A stretch of DNA of 64,000 nucleotides from Acanthopleura granulata (taxonomy: Eukaryota; Mollusca; Polyplacophora; Chitonida; Chitonidae), in assembly GCA_016165875.1 (NCBI GenBank), contig JABBOT010000004.1:14199672-14263671 (forward strand). The letters run 5' to 3'. Under the pieces are notes generated by a model. The model did no database searches. It was not told the DNA's origin and saw nothing but the letters and a program-made list of their open reading frames with translations. The number at the start of each line of letters is the position of its first letter. Position 1 is the first letter of the stretch. Positions 1 through 13,183 of the stretch are shown here, piece by piece. The translations under genes were made by a program, and so were the position numbers.

Positions 1-1655
1 CTATAAAGGAAGATATGGCCATCTGAAATAATAACCTGTATGCATGTAGTTGTATAGTATGTGCTTATGCAGTGTTACTCCACACTTCCCTCTGTAGTAT
101 ATAGCTTAGAGAACGCTGCGTGTTGAAGACGCCGAATCACCAGTGCAATTGCTTGTACAGTGCATATCCAACGTCACATTGAAACTGGCGTTGCTTCCTC
201 GAGTGTGACTCGAGCTCACGACAGCTCCCTTAAATTTGGCATTATCCCAGTGCCGTCATGCATGGGGACTGTAAGTCACCTGAGATAAACTACGAAATGA
301 CTACAAAATAACTGTTGTTTTATGCTTCGTGTCAGTGTGTGCCCGGGTATATAGAATAAAGCCGTCGTGTACAGAGCTGATGAAACAGTATAGCTTAATA
401 TCGAATAGTCTGCTTGTCTGAGACTGCTAAAGCCTGTTTGCCATAGAAAGCCACTCTATTGAACGACGAAAACAAAACAATTTCAGAAAAGAAGACAATA
501 TCTAATAGTAGCAATTTGCAACAGGCGGACCATGTACCCCTGTTTGAACCTGTACTCTCTGAGATTTCAGCATTTGGAAAGCGCTATATCCATTGATTTT
601 CTGTCAATAATTAAAATACAATTTTACAAAACCAGTGAATTTGTTTTGCCTGAAAAGGACATTCTTTATCTTAGAGAAAATAGTGTTGCATGTCCTAGTC
701 AACTATCAACAATCAAGTGATAAGAGACGGTTTAACTGAAATGAAATCACTGCCTACTACAGCTGATTGTTGCCTGATGTGGTGACTCTTATTGATCTCG
801 AATCACGAGGTGGAGCCTATATTATGGACAGTAAGCTCCTCCAGTACAATGTTCTTGAATAATGCTGTACCAAGTATGAGAAAGGAACGACCAACAGATT
901 ATGAATTTCTCAAGTTCCTGCATAATCCGGGCCTTCGCAACTTAAGAAACCCAAAAACTTCGATATTCCGTAACTACTGGTGCCTCATGTTTGATCAGCT
1001 CTGTACACCGACCGGAGGATTCACTCAATAGTCCCAACCACACATTGAAATTAAGTATAAAATAACAAGAGAAAAGCTGTAGTTTGCCAACGTGTTCGGA
1101 GATTTGGGCTGCAGCTGAGAAGATATTCGTCCAAATGATGAGCTGCAGAGTTCGATAACCCCTTTAATGTACAACTAATCGATCTGAAGGCCAGGCTAGT
1201 ACCGATCGGCCCTAAGTCAACACTCGTAGTCCGCCGCTTCGTCAGCGTGTATAGTGTTAGCTCGTAGAATGATATCCGGGGAAATTGGACGTCAAGCAGT
1301 CCGTCTCTGGATTGAATCCACTTGTCATTTATTTACGATTTTTTAAGTTGCTATCTCGGATCTTCCATAAGTTTTTTTCTATTTAACGTTTCTGGAAAGA
1401 ACATTACGCTTTTCGGCTTCATACTTCATGTAGCAAACAAACCACAAAAGAATTGTGAATGTTTTTAGCCTAGCATTTCGGGTGAAGTGCGCCAGAAGGT
1501 CATGAGATTTTTCTCTATTTATTTTGCTTGGTTTTATCTGTACAAGTAATACGATACTGGCCAAAACAATCTCTTTATCGCTTATCATTGAAAAATGATT
1601 ACATCTGCGGTTTGCTCAACATACATATATACATACGACACAGAACATGCAGTCA

Positions 1656-1661
<6 letters not shown>

Positions 1662-1686
<25 letters not shown>
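1662..1686. repeat. (TA)n microsatellite
   Basis: Uninterrupted TA dinucleotides, preceded by a short TG run. Confidence 0.95.
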
Positions 1687-2016
1687 CACCACAGATTCAG
1701 TGAGTGTTTGGTTGTTGGGTGATAAGTTCGAAGAACTGAATCACTCATACTCGTCTTTGAAATTAACTTGCTTGATCAAAGAGGCAACGTTTGTCGTTCC
1801 ACTTACACGTTTATACCATTATCATGATATATGTGGTTGTTCAGAACATAAGACATCTTAATAATTATTAGAACGTTGCCGTGAAAAATGTGTGTTATGT
1901 TACATTACAACATACTGGTAAGTTGTCGTAATTAATTCACATTTTATGCATATATATTTAAGCAGAAAACATGCAAGATGTAGTATACCAGTAATCCGGT
2001 AATACCATGTAAAGCA

Positions 2017-2020
<4 letters not shown>

Positions 2021-2067
<47 letters not shown>
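2021..2067. repeat. (TA)n microsatellite, 47 bp
   Basis: The longest perfect TA run in the window. Confidence 0.97.
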
Positions 2068-2070
<3 letters not shown>

Positions 2071-5000
2071 GACAAGGATGATAAGAATTCTTCGAATCTT
2101 ACCTGTAATAGTTAGTAGGAATCTGACAACCATATCTGATCTTTGCCTCTGAGCAAGCACTAGGGTGTACAGTGCGTGGAATCCCTTGGGCTCTGCTATG
2201 AAACTAGCATTGTGAATGAGAATGGCTTTGTTCTCGTCTCCAGTATATAGAATAGTGAAATTAACACTGTATCACTTGCTTTTGAGACTGAAGTCCACAA
2301 GCATGCTTAATCATATCTGATAACCACACGGCACTCGACCACGCAGCACATAAGCAGGTCGGTGGCTCTATGTATGTACACATGTGCCCAAACACTGTTA
2401 CACTCGGCGGCTCTCCCGTTAAACGGGTTCGCCATGAAGAGAGTGTCATCAGCAGATTAGATATGGCTTTACATGTCTGTTATCAGACATTCAAACTTAA
2501 GGAAGGGGTGATGAAAGGATAAAATTACAGCCATTAAAATGCCGGAACATGTGTAGAAAACTGAGCGTATGTGCTAACTCTGGCATAGTACATGGGCTTT
2601 CCAGCTGCATTGTCACACGAAATTTTGCTTTACGATATTCTCTACACAGTGTTAGACAACTACAACTGAACAGACAAATGGTTTGTTATCTATCCATGTA
2701 ATGTTTTGATCTTCACATGATTGGGTATCATGACAGCGCATATAGGCCTCCGGGCTACGTCTTGATTTCCTGTCGTTATTTCAAATTCGTGCTACAGTTT
2801 GCAAAAATCGATTTTCTCGCAATAGCATGACTGTGTAACGATACATATCGCAGTATTAGTGTCCTATAGTGCAATATCTCAGAATTCCTTCAACAACCTC
2901 CTAGAGTAGCTCTAACCTTTAGGGTGGCATTGACCTGGCATTTACAAAACAACTTGAAGGTTATTCGTCAGTTAAGTATAATGGCTTAAAAAATCACGAG
3001 TAACGTATGGCAGGCTCAAATCACTGCACTGCGATTCTTCAAAATTAATAATGCAAGATACGCAAATCTTTAGTGTAAATCGATCGTTGGTTTGTTCATT
3101 AAAGCTTATATACAGCAAAAGACCTTGTCGCACGGATGTCCGACTTTGACTCACGCTAATCACCAAAAGCGAAGATCGGATTCGCGTTTGTGCAAATTTG
3201 ATGCAAGAAAACTCCTCTGCTTGATGTGTGTTTAGCCATATGACCCGAGGATCAGGAATACAAAGCTTAGATCACAGGACAATGCAGCCCGGGAATACAC
3301 AAGTGAACGCTCACAAATATCGTATACAATGTCAAGGTTTTAACCGGTATACTTACTCATGTCTTCGCCATATTTTTTTTTTTGGTGTTGTTTGTAGTAT
3401 AAAATATAAAAAGGCAAATTGTTTTGCTCTGCATTAATGCATCGATAACGATGTACAGTGTACAGCAGACCTGTAGCACATCAAGACGAAAATTCGCTGG
3501 GAATGTCAGTATAACAATACCGGACTCCGGGAAAATCCTACCCTATAACAGTTAGGTCAAAATAAGGAGTATAAGGACCTTTACCTTGCGTCACTACAAC
3601 TTAGATTGTAGCATTTAGAATTCTTCGACGTGGTTGCACTATAGTCATATTTAAATTCCCGAAATTTCGTAACTTCCAACTCTGTATACTTTTTAAATGT
3701 CAGTGTTAAATACGGAAAGCATTTGCCAAATAATATGTGTAAACATGAAGAGTTTGTCATTCAAATCCAATTCAGTATTATGGCATGAAAGCTGCCCCCA
3801 TAAAAGATGACAAACTGGTGATGGTTCACTCATTATTATGATACTTGTATATGTGTATTGAACAAAACAGCCAGTCTGCTAACAACGTCGACAATGGGCC
3901 GCCAATGAGTACCACTTATTCGAATGTACAAAGAGTCGTTCAGTTTGCACTGAATGAACAATACATGATACAAGCGCAACACATGTTTACTTCTCTGTCC
4001 CACTGGAACAACTACTGTGGGGAGATAATACTAACAGTGCAATCGGCTAATCTATACCCTGGAGCGCGGACATAAACGGCTGGTGGATCAATACCTTAAA
4101 CATGCAGGTGTCACTGCACACGTTCATGCAGAAGGTACGGTAATATACCATACACAAAATCAGTCACAGAGGATGATGTACAAGCAGCCAGATGCAGTTA
4201 TTTGTCTTCGATTAAGGAGAAAAGCAGAATACACTCTGACTTTTAGCATGAAGGATGCATGTTTCACCGTTTGATAATCACATGTATTCACTCCAAAAAG
4301 CTCTTCTTATAGGTCATAACCTAAAATAGGAGTAGCCAATTAGAGCCCCCAGATCATCAAAAAAGAATGTCTAAGTATAATGTAAATGCTGTGACATATT
4401 TTACCACTGAATGAAACCTAAGACTCAACCCTTAATGTTATGTGTAACGATAATGCCCAGTTACCAGTAAGCAAACGAGCTTCTACAATAGTAAACTCAA
4501 GAGAGGTAAATCATATAATTTTCCACAAACACCATACATTTATGTACAACTGAAACACCATTGCACGTATGAGTCAGTTAAGAGTGGAAGTCAAGAGATA
4601 CAGCAATACAAGCAGACAAGGTATATTTGATAAGGCTAGAACAAATCAACATGTTAAGAAAACTTTCTGGGAAGTAACAAACTCGGGTAGAACTATAGCA
4701 AGAAAATTGTCATTATGAAGGTTAACATGACCCGTTACTGAAAATATATTCCTTGCCTTCACTGATTGATACACACACACCTGTCCTGTACCTGCTCGAA
4801 AATTAATCACAGACTTACCAGTCCAGAGTAAATAAGTAATGTTGAACATCGATAATATTCCCGGGACGCTCATGTTTCATTTGTTAAATGCTGGTAACGT
4901 CCTCTTTCAATGATCTCCAAGGAAGCCGACACAGCATCAGTGTCCCTGAAAGTGTCGTTGGCGGTATATCAAGGAGTGAACAGAATTAGTATGTAAATGT

Positions 5001-8000
5001 GAGCAACAACGGCATTAGGCTTTTGGAGAGCCTCGTGTCAGGACCGGCGCGACTGATGTACGCCACTTGGTGAGTGGCTTGATCATCTCGACTGGAGAGT
5101 TAACTGTTTTCCTCCCACGTCGTTAAGATTAGCAGTGCTATGAAGATCAAACATTGAAATAGGTTTAAATCGATCCTGGGACAACAGCTGGCTACTCGGT
5201 TCCGGGACATGCGCTGTCATAGCTCTCCGTGTATCATGCGGAAATTTAACTTCGGACAGCATTTTGTTTCCTTCCTGTGTGGCTTTGTTGGGTATGTGTG
5301 ACTGGGCAGGCAAGCTGGGATTTGAGGCGAACTGCATATAACAGAGCTGGCTTAAACAGCCACACAGCGTTCTCGTCGTAACTGCCATGTCTCTGTCCAG
5401 TACTCGGCAAGTTTGGCAAAATCGAAACAAAGCCTACCGTGGACTTGGTCAGATAAACTAAGCACACTAGACGCTGAATATGGTTACATAGTACATCTTA
5501 CCCTTTCGTGAATTATGCCTTTCCCAGTGAACCATTAGGGTTAATGTTTTTATATTCATTAATTGAAGTGCAATCAGTAAGGAATTGTTTGTATATATGT
5601 ACTTGCAAATTACCACAACACATCAGGTTCACCCGCATAGATGAACTGGTCACCAGTTATAGGACCTCATCCGCTGATTTACGTCCGTTGACGTGGTCAG
5701 CATTTCCGATCTACTAAGTGCAAACCATATTAATATATTTGCGTTCATAAATCGGAAACCAATACTTCGTGAAATGCGATTAACTGTCATGCACAATGTT
5801 AAATATAGGCAGAGAAATTTAGTATTTTTAATAACCTCCTGTGGGGAATTTCCACTGTGTATCCCACTGGAAACATTTACAATCTCTGCCCCGAAGAAAA
5901 ATTAACTAATGCAATAAGGATAAATGAAGGATAACTGTATCAGATAAGATGCTGCACTGAATCCTCCTGAATTTCATTAGCATGTACAGTATCATTTACC
6001 TGTGTTCCTCAGAAATAAGTGAGTACAAACAGGACACTACTGGTGTAAAGGGAGCTCCTGTCTGCATAGGAGATGGTGTGTATTGCGGATGGTAATGCAT
6101 TTTTCGCTTCTAAAGACTTACTTTCTGGCCAACAAGCTGAATCCGTAAAATACAAATTGGAACAGTAATTAATGCTGATCCCTAACAAAGTTAGTGGCCC
6201 GAGGTTTTCGTCAGACAATTAACCACTAGGGGAGGCGAACAGAGCCACCTCCGGCTGACAATCCGCACAGAGGTTCTTGCACTGTAAGCCCTTGCCCGAA
6301 ATCCAATCCATTGCCAGACTTACCTAAGGAAACATTTAACTAGTGATAATGTGCCTTAAGCCGTGTTCAGATTACTGAATCATCGATTCTCCTTCATAAT
6401 TGAATTCTTATAGCGAATCTTTGAAAGCTCTCGCGATGTCGGGAAACGCTGAAGTGGTGAATTGGTTTTCTAATTAGCGATGACCGATTGATAAGAAGAT
6501 GAACACCAGTCAGCAAGGGCGAGCAAAACATCTTATCCTCAACCAACCTGCGCCTAATTCCTAACGCCGGAAACATGTTGAAACACTTAAACTTCAACAG
6601 GGAAATACAACCAAGCATCAAGCGGATTTGGACATTTTACTTACTGCAAAATAAAAGATAAATAAATATGCAAAGGCACAAGAAAATTACTGCCTTAAAA
6701 TAAGACCTTTAAAAATATTTGGCCTATATATTATTAAAAATGATTTTGCATGCGAATGTTGTCGAAAACAGGGAATGCATAACGATAATAACATAGCTAC
6801 AACAGTTTCCTAAAATAATAACCATGTGAATTTATAGGGAAACGGCGATACCAGTTACTGTCTTATTTTTCAGCAAATCTTATTACCCCGAGTTTAAATC
6901 TTCCTGACAAGAGCTAAGATATATCTCTCTTCCCAGTGTAAGTAAGTGGATCGAACCCATTTGCTTTACCTATATGAAGAGTATTAGAACTATAACCTGC
7001 CCTTTGATAGCGTTTATCCCTTTTGATGTATGTATTTGTGTGGTAGTATAAGCATCATTTTTTGTGCAGTTTTCAACAGATCTTTCCTGTCGACACGAAA
7101 CACACATTTAACCAATGATAATGATCAACATTGTTGAACAGAATTGAAAATCGAATGAAAAGTAACGTTGTCGCGAGAAGAGGATTTGGGACATCTTTCC
7201 CGGGGATCCATCCATACGTGTAATTCTTGTAATTGTATTTTCTTTAAAAATGCAGAGAAATAAAATAAACCTACCCTTATTATCAGATTCACGCGAAGAG
7301 CTTGATATGTTTACTTTTACATTTCCCTACTACCCAGAGTGTAAGTACATTTTTTGTCCTGATATTTTGCCCAGGCCATATTGTAATTAAACCCCGTGTT
7401 GCTAGGAAGGATACATGCATGCTAAATCTGTTAAACTTAAACCTATTTTGCCGTCTGGAGCCACGCCCTAAGATCACACTGATATGTCACCTTGCTGATA
7501 TAACCAGAGAACTTAAAATGGATTTTTAGCAACCCAATGGCATCTTTTCAAGACCCTTTTTATTAAAGAAAATACAAGACACGAATGAATAATAATAACG
7601 TTACATATACCAGGCGAGGTTCTACAAACTGGCATCATGCATAGCCTGCCAAACCATGTAACTTTCTTCAAGGAGAAGCAGTAAAGAGTTTTCCCTGATG
7701 TCCAAAAGATGTAAAGTATATAACCTATTTTCATCAATACATTATCTGATCAGCTCAACACATCGAAAGCTTCCAATTCGCTTTGAATAAAATAAATATT
7801 TCAGGAGCGCTTTCATTACAAATGTCGAAGTAAACATTGCACTGGTGATAAAATCCTCCAAATAAACTTATTTTGCTATTCGAAACAACAAAACTATAAC
7901 GGCTTCAAAACAGCTTTTTGTAAAATACCGATACAGCCTCTCACTGTATTTCATATCTTTTGACAGAATCAAGATAGTAGAAACATACAAATGAATCGTA

Positions 8001-8691
8001 GCTCTTAGGCTAACAGATCTGGATATCAGAAAGAACCGATACATCGCGGAAGTTAATTTACAAAGACATTATTTCGCATGGCATACAAAGAAAATCCATT
8101 ATATGTAGACATTAAACCAGGGTGTAAAAATATGCCAAGCATCATAGATTCAATTATGTCTTTGATGCCGGAATATCGATTCCGAAAGAGGCAAACCAAG
8201 ACGAGACGATAAAATTGTTTTGCCTCTTTACTGTCGATAACTGAATCTATTATACGTGTGATGATTTAATTTCAGACAGAAGATAGCAAAGCCACCATCC
8301 ATCAAAATAATCCAATATTGAAAAAAAAGGGCTCTATGTTTCTGTCCTGTATTAATATGCATGAATATGATGTGTTCTTGTACACTTATTTTCTTACATC
8401 GGGGATCTGTTACATACAGCTTATGTCATGAGGCCGTATACAGTGATATTCTTTTACATTTATACAAAAGGGTGGGGGGTAGAGTTAAATTTAGAACATA
8501 TACATATAATCATCACGTGCATATATTAAAAGTTAGGTATAAATCCACACTGCCGGGTTATTTGCAAGCAAAACTGACAAGCCTATTTCCAAAAAAAAAA
8601 ATGTGCATGTTGTGGTTAACTTGTATTTATTTAATATTTTGAAAGGCTAATAATTCTAGACCAGGGGCCGTTGATAAGTTCGGGACCTAAC

Positions 8692-8806
8692 GTTTCAGTA
8701 CAATGACAAATGAACCTCTCACAAATGTGGCAGCTGTGAGTTCAAATTCGGCTCTCGCTGGCATCCGCTCCAGTCGTATGTGGGAAGGTCCGCCAGCAAC
8801 CTAAAC
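8692..8806 (+). repeat. Diverged tRNA-derived SINE relic
   Basis: Matches the front and middle of the full SINE at 35,586: the 'CCTCTCACAAATGTGG' stretch, the B-box-like 'TGTGAGTTCAAATTC', and the body through 'GGGAAGGTCCGCCAGCAACC'. The 3' body and the AAAT tail are missing. Confidence 0.7.
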
Positions 8807-11800
8807 CCTATGAATTAGACAAGCTGCTTACAACTACGATACATCTCAAATCATTCCTCGCTTTGGCAGCTGCTGCAAAACACCAATCGCCATACTCTAA
8901 TCTACAATATTCCATACTAGGCTCATATATTGCTAAAATGATCGCTTTGATGCTAGTGCAGCATGGCTGATGGCTCACTTCAACTGAAGCATTCTACCTC
9001 ATAATCGCCTTCCTTTCGAGGAGTTTGAGTCATATACAAGTGATGCAGAGTTTGCACACAGTGAAAGCTTAAAACTCCGGCTTGACTCATTGCTGCCTCA
9101 ATGTGTGATACGCTCTGTTACTCGTGTTGCAGGTCCGAAAACCAAAACTTTGCAAATATAAAGTATCGTTGTTTGGTGAGACTGCGATTATATTTGTGCA
9201 TTATTTTGGTGATATGGAATATGGATATATAAGTCCATGTTAAAGAATATTATTCCTCTGTTGCATGTTCATCTGATACATGTCAGAGGACATCATTATA
9301 AATGAAAAATTCAAGGCATTATGGAGAAAATGTGCGTCTTCGTTATGGAATATGTTTTGGTACTAGTACATCGTTTCATAAAAAATGCATTAGGTACTTA
9401 GAGATCGTAAATTAAGCAACGTCAATCTGCGTTAACAACACTGCATTTTGGGGCGATGTTGGACCAGTGACATTTAATAATCTCCATTTAACATTACTGC
9501 ATATGAACTTTTAACCTAATTTTGATCAGGATAAGTTCCCAGCTAGTGGATGTGTAAATAGTGTTGCTAGCTATTGCATTAATAAGTTGCTTCTCCTCAA
9601 AAAATTTACACGAACATATTAAAACCAACTGAAATAAACTGAGAAGAGGTCGGACTTCCGTGAGTCACTAGTGTCCAAGTATCACGTTAATTGGGCATGG
9701 GGTGGGGTGGGGGTGGTATTGGTGGTGAAGTCTTTGAAAAGAAGCTTAGTCATAGCGATCTGACAAATCAGGTTGCTGACTGTTCCCACTGTTTGGGGGC
9801 AGTAGCGTCAAAGATTATCCGCAGAGCTAAAGCTTGCAACTGCCTGTCGAGTAAAGCGCGTAATAATGTGTAAGTTGACACTTTCCTTATCAAATAATAT
9901 ACTGAATGGTTTGCAAGATACAGAGTTTAAAATTTAACTCCTTGTTTTGTGTGAAATACAATTACACTTTTACGGTCTTTCTAAAGCTTTGAAAAAAAGT
10001 GTTCCGATCGCCTCTTCCATTTAGCCTGACCACTTCTGTGTAATGCGTGAGCATTTTTTGCGTTAAACAACGATGAAACCAAATAAAACCAAAGGCGAGA
10101 AACAGCACTGAAAACATCGGCGAGAAATATGCATTCAAACTTGGCGACTGGAGTGCAGTTATGATCTGTATGGATTTACCAGTGATGGTTGACGGTTGAG
10201 ACGTCTGTGAGTATGCACAGACACTTTTCAACACTCAAACATCGGCTCATTGAAGACAAAGAATTAAACAAGAGGTACAAGGTGCGCTTCTGTGACAGTA
10301 TTTGTGTTGTCTGCTAACCCATATATGCATGGTTTACTAATCACCAGTTAAATAAGATTTGTGGAGCGTATTGCGTACTTTGAACTGTTTGGAGGCTGGG
10401 GCTTATATGAATAGAGAAAGCGCACCACGAACGACGAAATGTTCAACCGATATATCCAGTACTGTTTTTATAATCTTGATAAAATGCTTGACTTATTGTA
10501 TATTCTCTGTTTGTGTTCATATTTTAATTACATTAAAAAGAGAAATTCCGGAATAATAAAGAACGTTAAGTGTTCCTATCAAGAGGGATTATTGTGAGGT
10601 CCCCAATGAAATATTACACGGACTTCAAGTACATTAAAATTATCAAAGTTAGAAATGCGTCAGGACCGGAGGTGTTCGACCTCTACATTTCGGAGTGGCC
10701 ACACCGCGAGTGACCTTCAATCAATTTGCATCATTTTCCATCAGTTTGTCAGCCTGGATCATGTATGTTGTTTCGCGTAGCATGTCCTGTTGTGGCTGTC
10801 AACATCAAATTCATGGCCACAGCGTAAAAATGGACATATCTATTTACACGTTCTCTACGTTATACGTAAAAGCCATAAGTAACAGTCGGGAGTGGATGAA
10901 CAGAAACACAGCTCCCTAGTATGCCAGCTAATTCAATTTATCCGTTTAGAGGTGCCCTCTCCAGAAAGTTAATGGTGAGAGTGTTAGTCACTTATCGTCC
11001 ATCTTATTGTCAGACACCAGAGTGTAATGGAAGAGTTCGTCAAGCAGAAGAAACTGATAACTGTGCAATTCAGTCGAGAAGTGGCTACGAGAAAGGCGCT
11101 CGCGCCGACAACCCTTACTACCCATCAGATTTCCAGATCTCATCTCCATTTAAAGGCCGTCAGATTTGCACCTTAAGAATAGGCACCATTAGCGCAATGG
11201 ATCTTGGGAAGGCAGGTGCGTCAACAGTGGAAGTGAAGTAGGTATTTCGGTAGGCGTAACAGATATTCTTAACACCCCTCTAATTCAGACTAACTAGGCG
11301 TATTAACATTGGCTCCTCGTAAATAAAACTATAATCAAGGGATGAATGGGAGGTGTGTTGTTGTTAATGACCTCAAGACCAAATACTGAGCTTCATTAAG
11401 GTTAATCTTTCCAGTAAACGTTTTCCGAGCAATGAAAGACTTCGCAGCTTTGATGGCTTTCTTGTTAGTCCCTTATTATTGCTCTTGAATCCTAGTATCT
11501 TGTTCCTGACTTGATAGGCTTAATTCAAGTTTTGAAACACGATTGTTGAATTCACCTTGGATTGGTCATATGTAGTTCATACTTTTGGTATTAAGGTTTC
11601 AATCAAGTTTCAATTCATAGAAATGAAAGCACAGTCACTTCTGAGACAATTTGGTTCCCTGGTTAACGGAGACTTTTCGAGAGTAGTGTCACAAAGACAA
11701 TGGATATGTTGTTACCGTAGTTGACTCGGGCAAAGATAGTAGTCGCAGAAATCGTCTTGTGCAGCATCATCACCACATAGTTTTCTGCAACAAAGGCCTT

Positions 11801-12644
11801 GTCTGTTTGTTGTTAATCATAAGGTACACACAGAAAAATAGCCGTGGTACGCAATAAACAATTTTTGTTGAAGACGAAATTACCGGTCTATATCTAATTG
11901 TCATTGTGTATTTTCTCTTATGACATTATATAAACTGCCTTTTGTTTACGCAGTAAGCACCACCGGTTCCGTTTAAACATGGCCTGTTTTATTTTTAGTT
12001 ATTCATATATTTATTTTTTGACGAATTCCTATTAAGTGGTTTGGTGTTGAGCCAGTGTGTGCCAAGAGACAGAGCTGCTGTATGATTCGTTTACGTTTAT
12101 TTGTGTTCATTACAACAAAATAAAAAGATAACGTTAACTGAAGTTTTTCTGAAGTTAAAGTCCATGCAAACAACGTCTGGTTATCCACCTAGCCTTCCTG
12201 ATAATGATCGTCGTGTCTCGATCACACAATGGCGTTGTGTGCCACTGGTTTAAACCGCAATGCTGAATTCCTCGATTAACATCTTGGGGCCAGCGGTGAC
12301 CTTGTCTATCAAGTTTGCCACTCTTCATTATTAGTTACTGACAGGTCTAATAAAGTGTGCGTCTTGATAAACACCCAGCTCTGTGAGGTTTTGTCGAAGG
12401 TCTAACGCTTGACCACATATAGGCTCTTTACATCTGTCAAGTTGGGTGACTCTTTCTTGCATGACAATTACACCTCTCTCTAACTGTACAAACTAAGCAG
12501 CCACTGGTAACAAACACATCCGAGATCTAAATATTCTGACAATGCATCATCCAAATCATCCTAAACCCTGACTTGTATTTTCTTTTGGCAATTGGTATTA
12601 TAAATAAAATGTTAAGGCCATAGTATGAAAAAACATTGATAGAT
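8807..12644. other. Non-coding stretch, nothing recognised
   Basis: Includes a G-rich patch near 9,697-9,730. A 106-codon ATG-initiated frame at 10,921-11,241 has no recognisable domain and is within chance length. No repeat shared with the rest of the window was noticed. Confidence 0.45.
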
Positions 12645-12878
12645 GACAAAGTCTACAAAACAGAGAGTAAAACCAGAGCAGCCACGACAGTGATATAGGT
12701 AGTTGGCAAATGGTCACGTTACACGTGGAACCCGGCCTCCTGCTGATTTACCTCAGTTAGTTTTATTCTAATTGTTCATGTAAAAGTGTAAGAAGCGGCA
12801 ACTTCCACGACTCCTAGCTCCATGTCGTAGGTAGAGTTAGGTGATAAAAAAATGCAACAGAGGTTAATTAAAGTTCAA
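12645..12878 (-). repeat. Dispersed repeat family A, copy 1
   Basis: Minus-strand copy of an unnamed repeat found at least nine times here. Diagnostic blocks read on the plus strand are 'CAGAGAGTAAAACCAGAGC', 'AGTTGGCAAATGGTCAC', a 'TTTACCTCAGTTAG' block, 'TTATTCTAATTGTTCATGTA' and 'ATAAAAAAATGCA'. No coding capacity. The mobile-element class is unknown. Confidence 0.7.
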
Positions 12879-12949
12879 GTGCATGTACAAAACAACATGA
12901 AAACAATGGAAAGGGACCAGGCCTCGCGGATGTTTTGTCCACCAACAGA

Positions 12950-13183
12950 ATGAAAAGACTACAACATAGAAGTCGGAACCATAGCAGGGACGACAGTGTG
13001 ATAGCAGACAAATGGTCACACGTTACCAGTGAAATCCAGAATCTTGTCAATTTACTTCAGCTAGGGTTTAATTTTAACTGAAAACTTAAAAAGTAACAAC
13101 TTACACCCGCCTAGCACCATGTCTTAAGTAGAATTAGACAAAATCATTGCAGTGATGTTGAACGCAATATACTATACGTCACT
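12950..13183 (-). repeat. Dispersed repeat family A, copy 2
   Basis: Second minus-strand copy just downstream of copy 1, in the same orientation and more diverged. It keeps 'GCAGGGACGACAGTGTGATA', 'CAAATGGTCACACGTTAC', 'TTTACTTCAGCTAGGGTTT' and 'GCCTAGCACCATGTC'. Confidence 0.65.

Larger units (their letters stand above)
1..8691. other. Non-coding stretch, nothing recognised
   Basis: AT-rich sequence with two TA microsatellites (listed separately). Open frames on both strands are all under about 120 codons, have no recognisable domain, and are no longer than expected by chance. No tRNA-like or transposase-like sequence was recognised. Confidence 0.5.

Noticed and set aside
10921..11241. A 106-codon ATG-initiated frame.
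   Set aside because: No recognisable family and within chance length; kept only as a mention.
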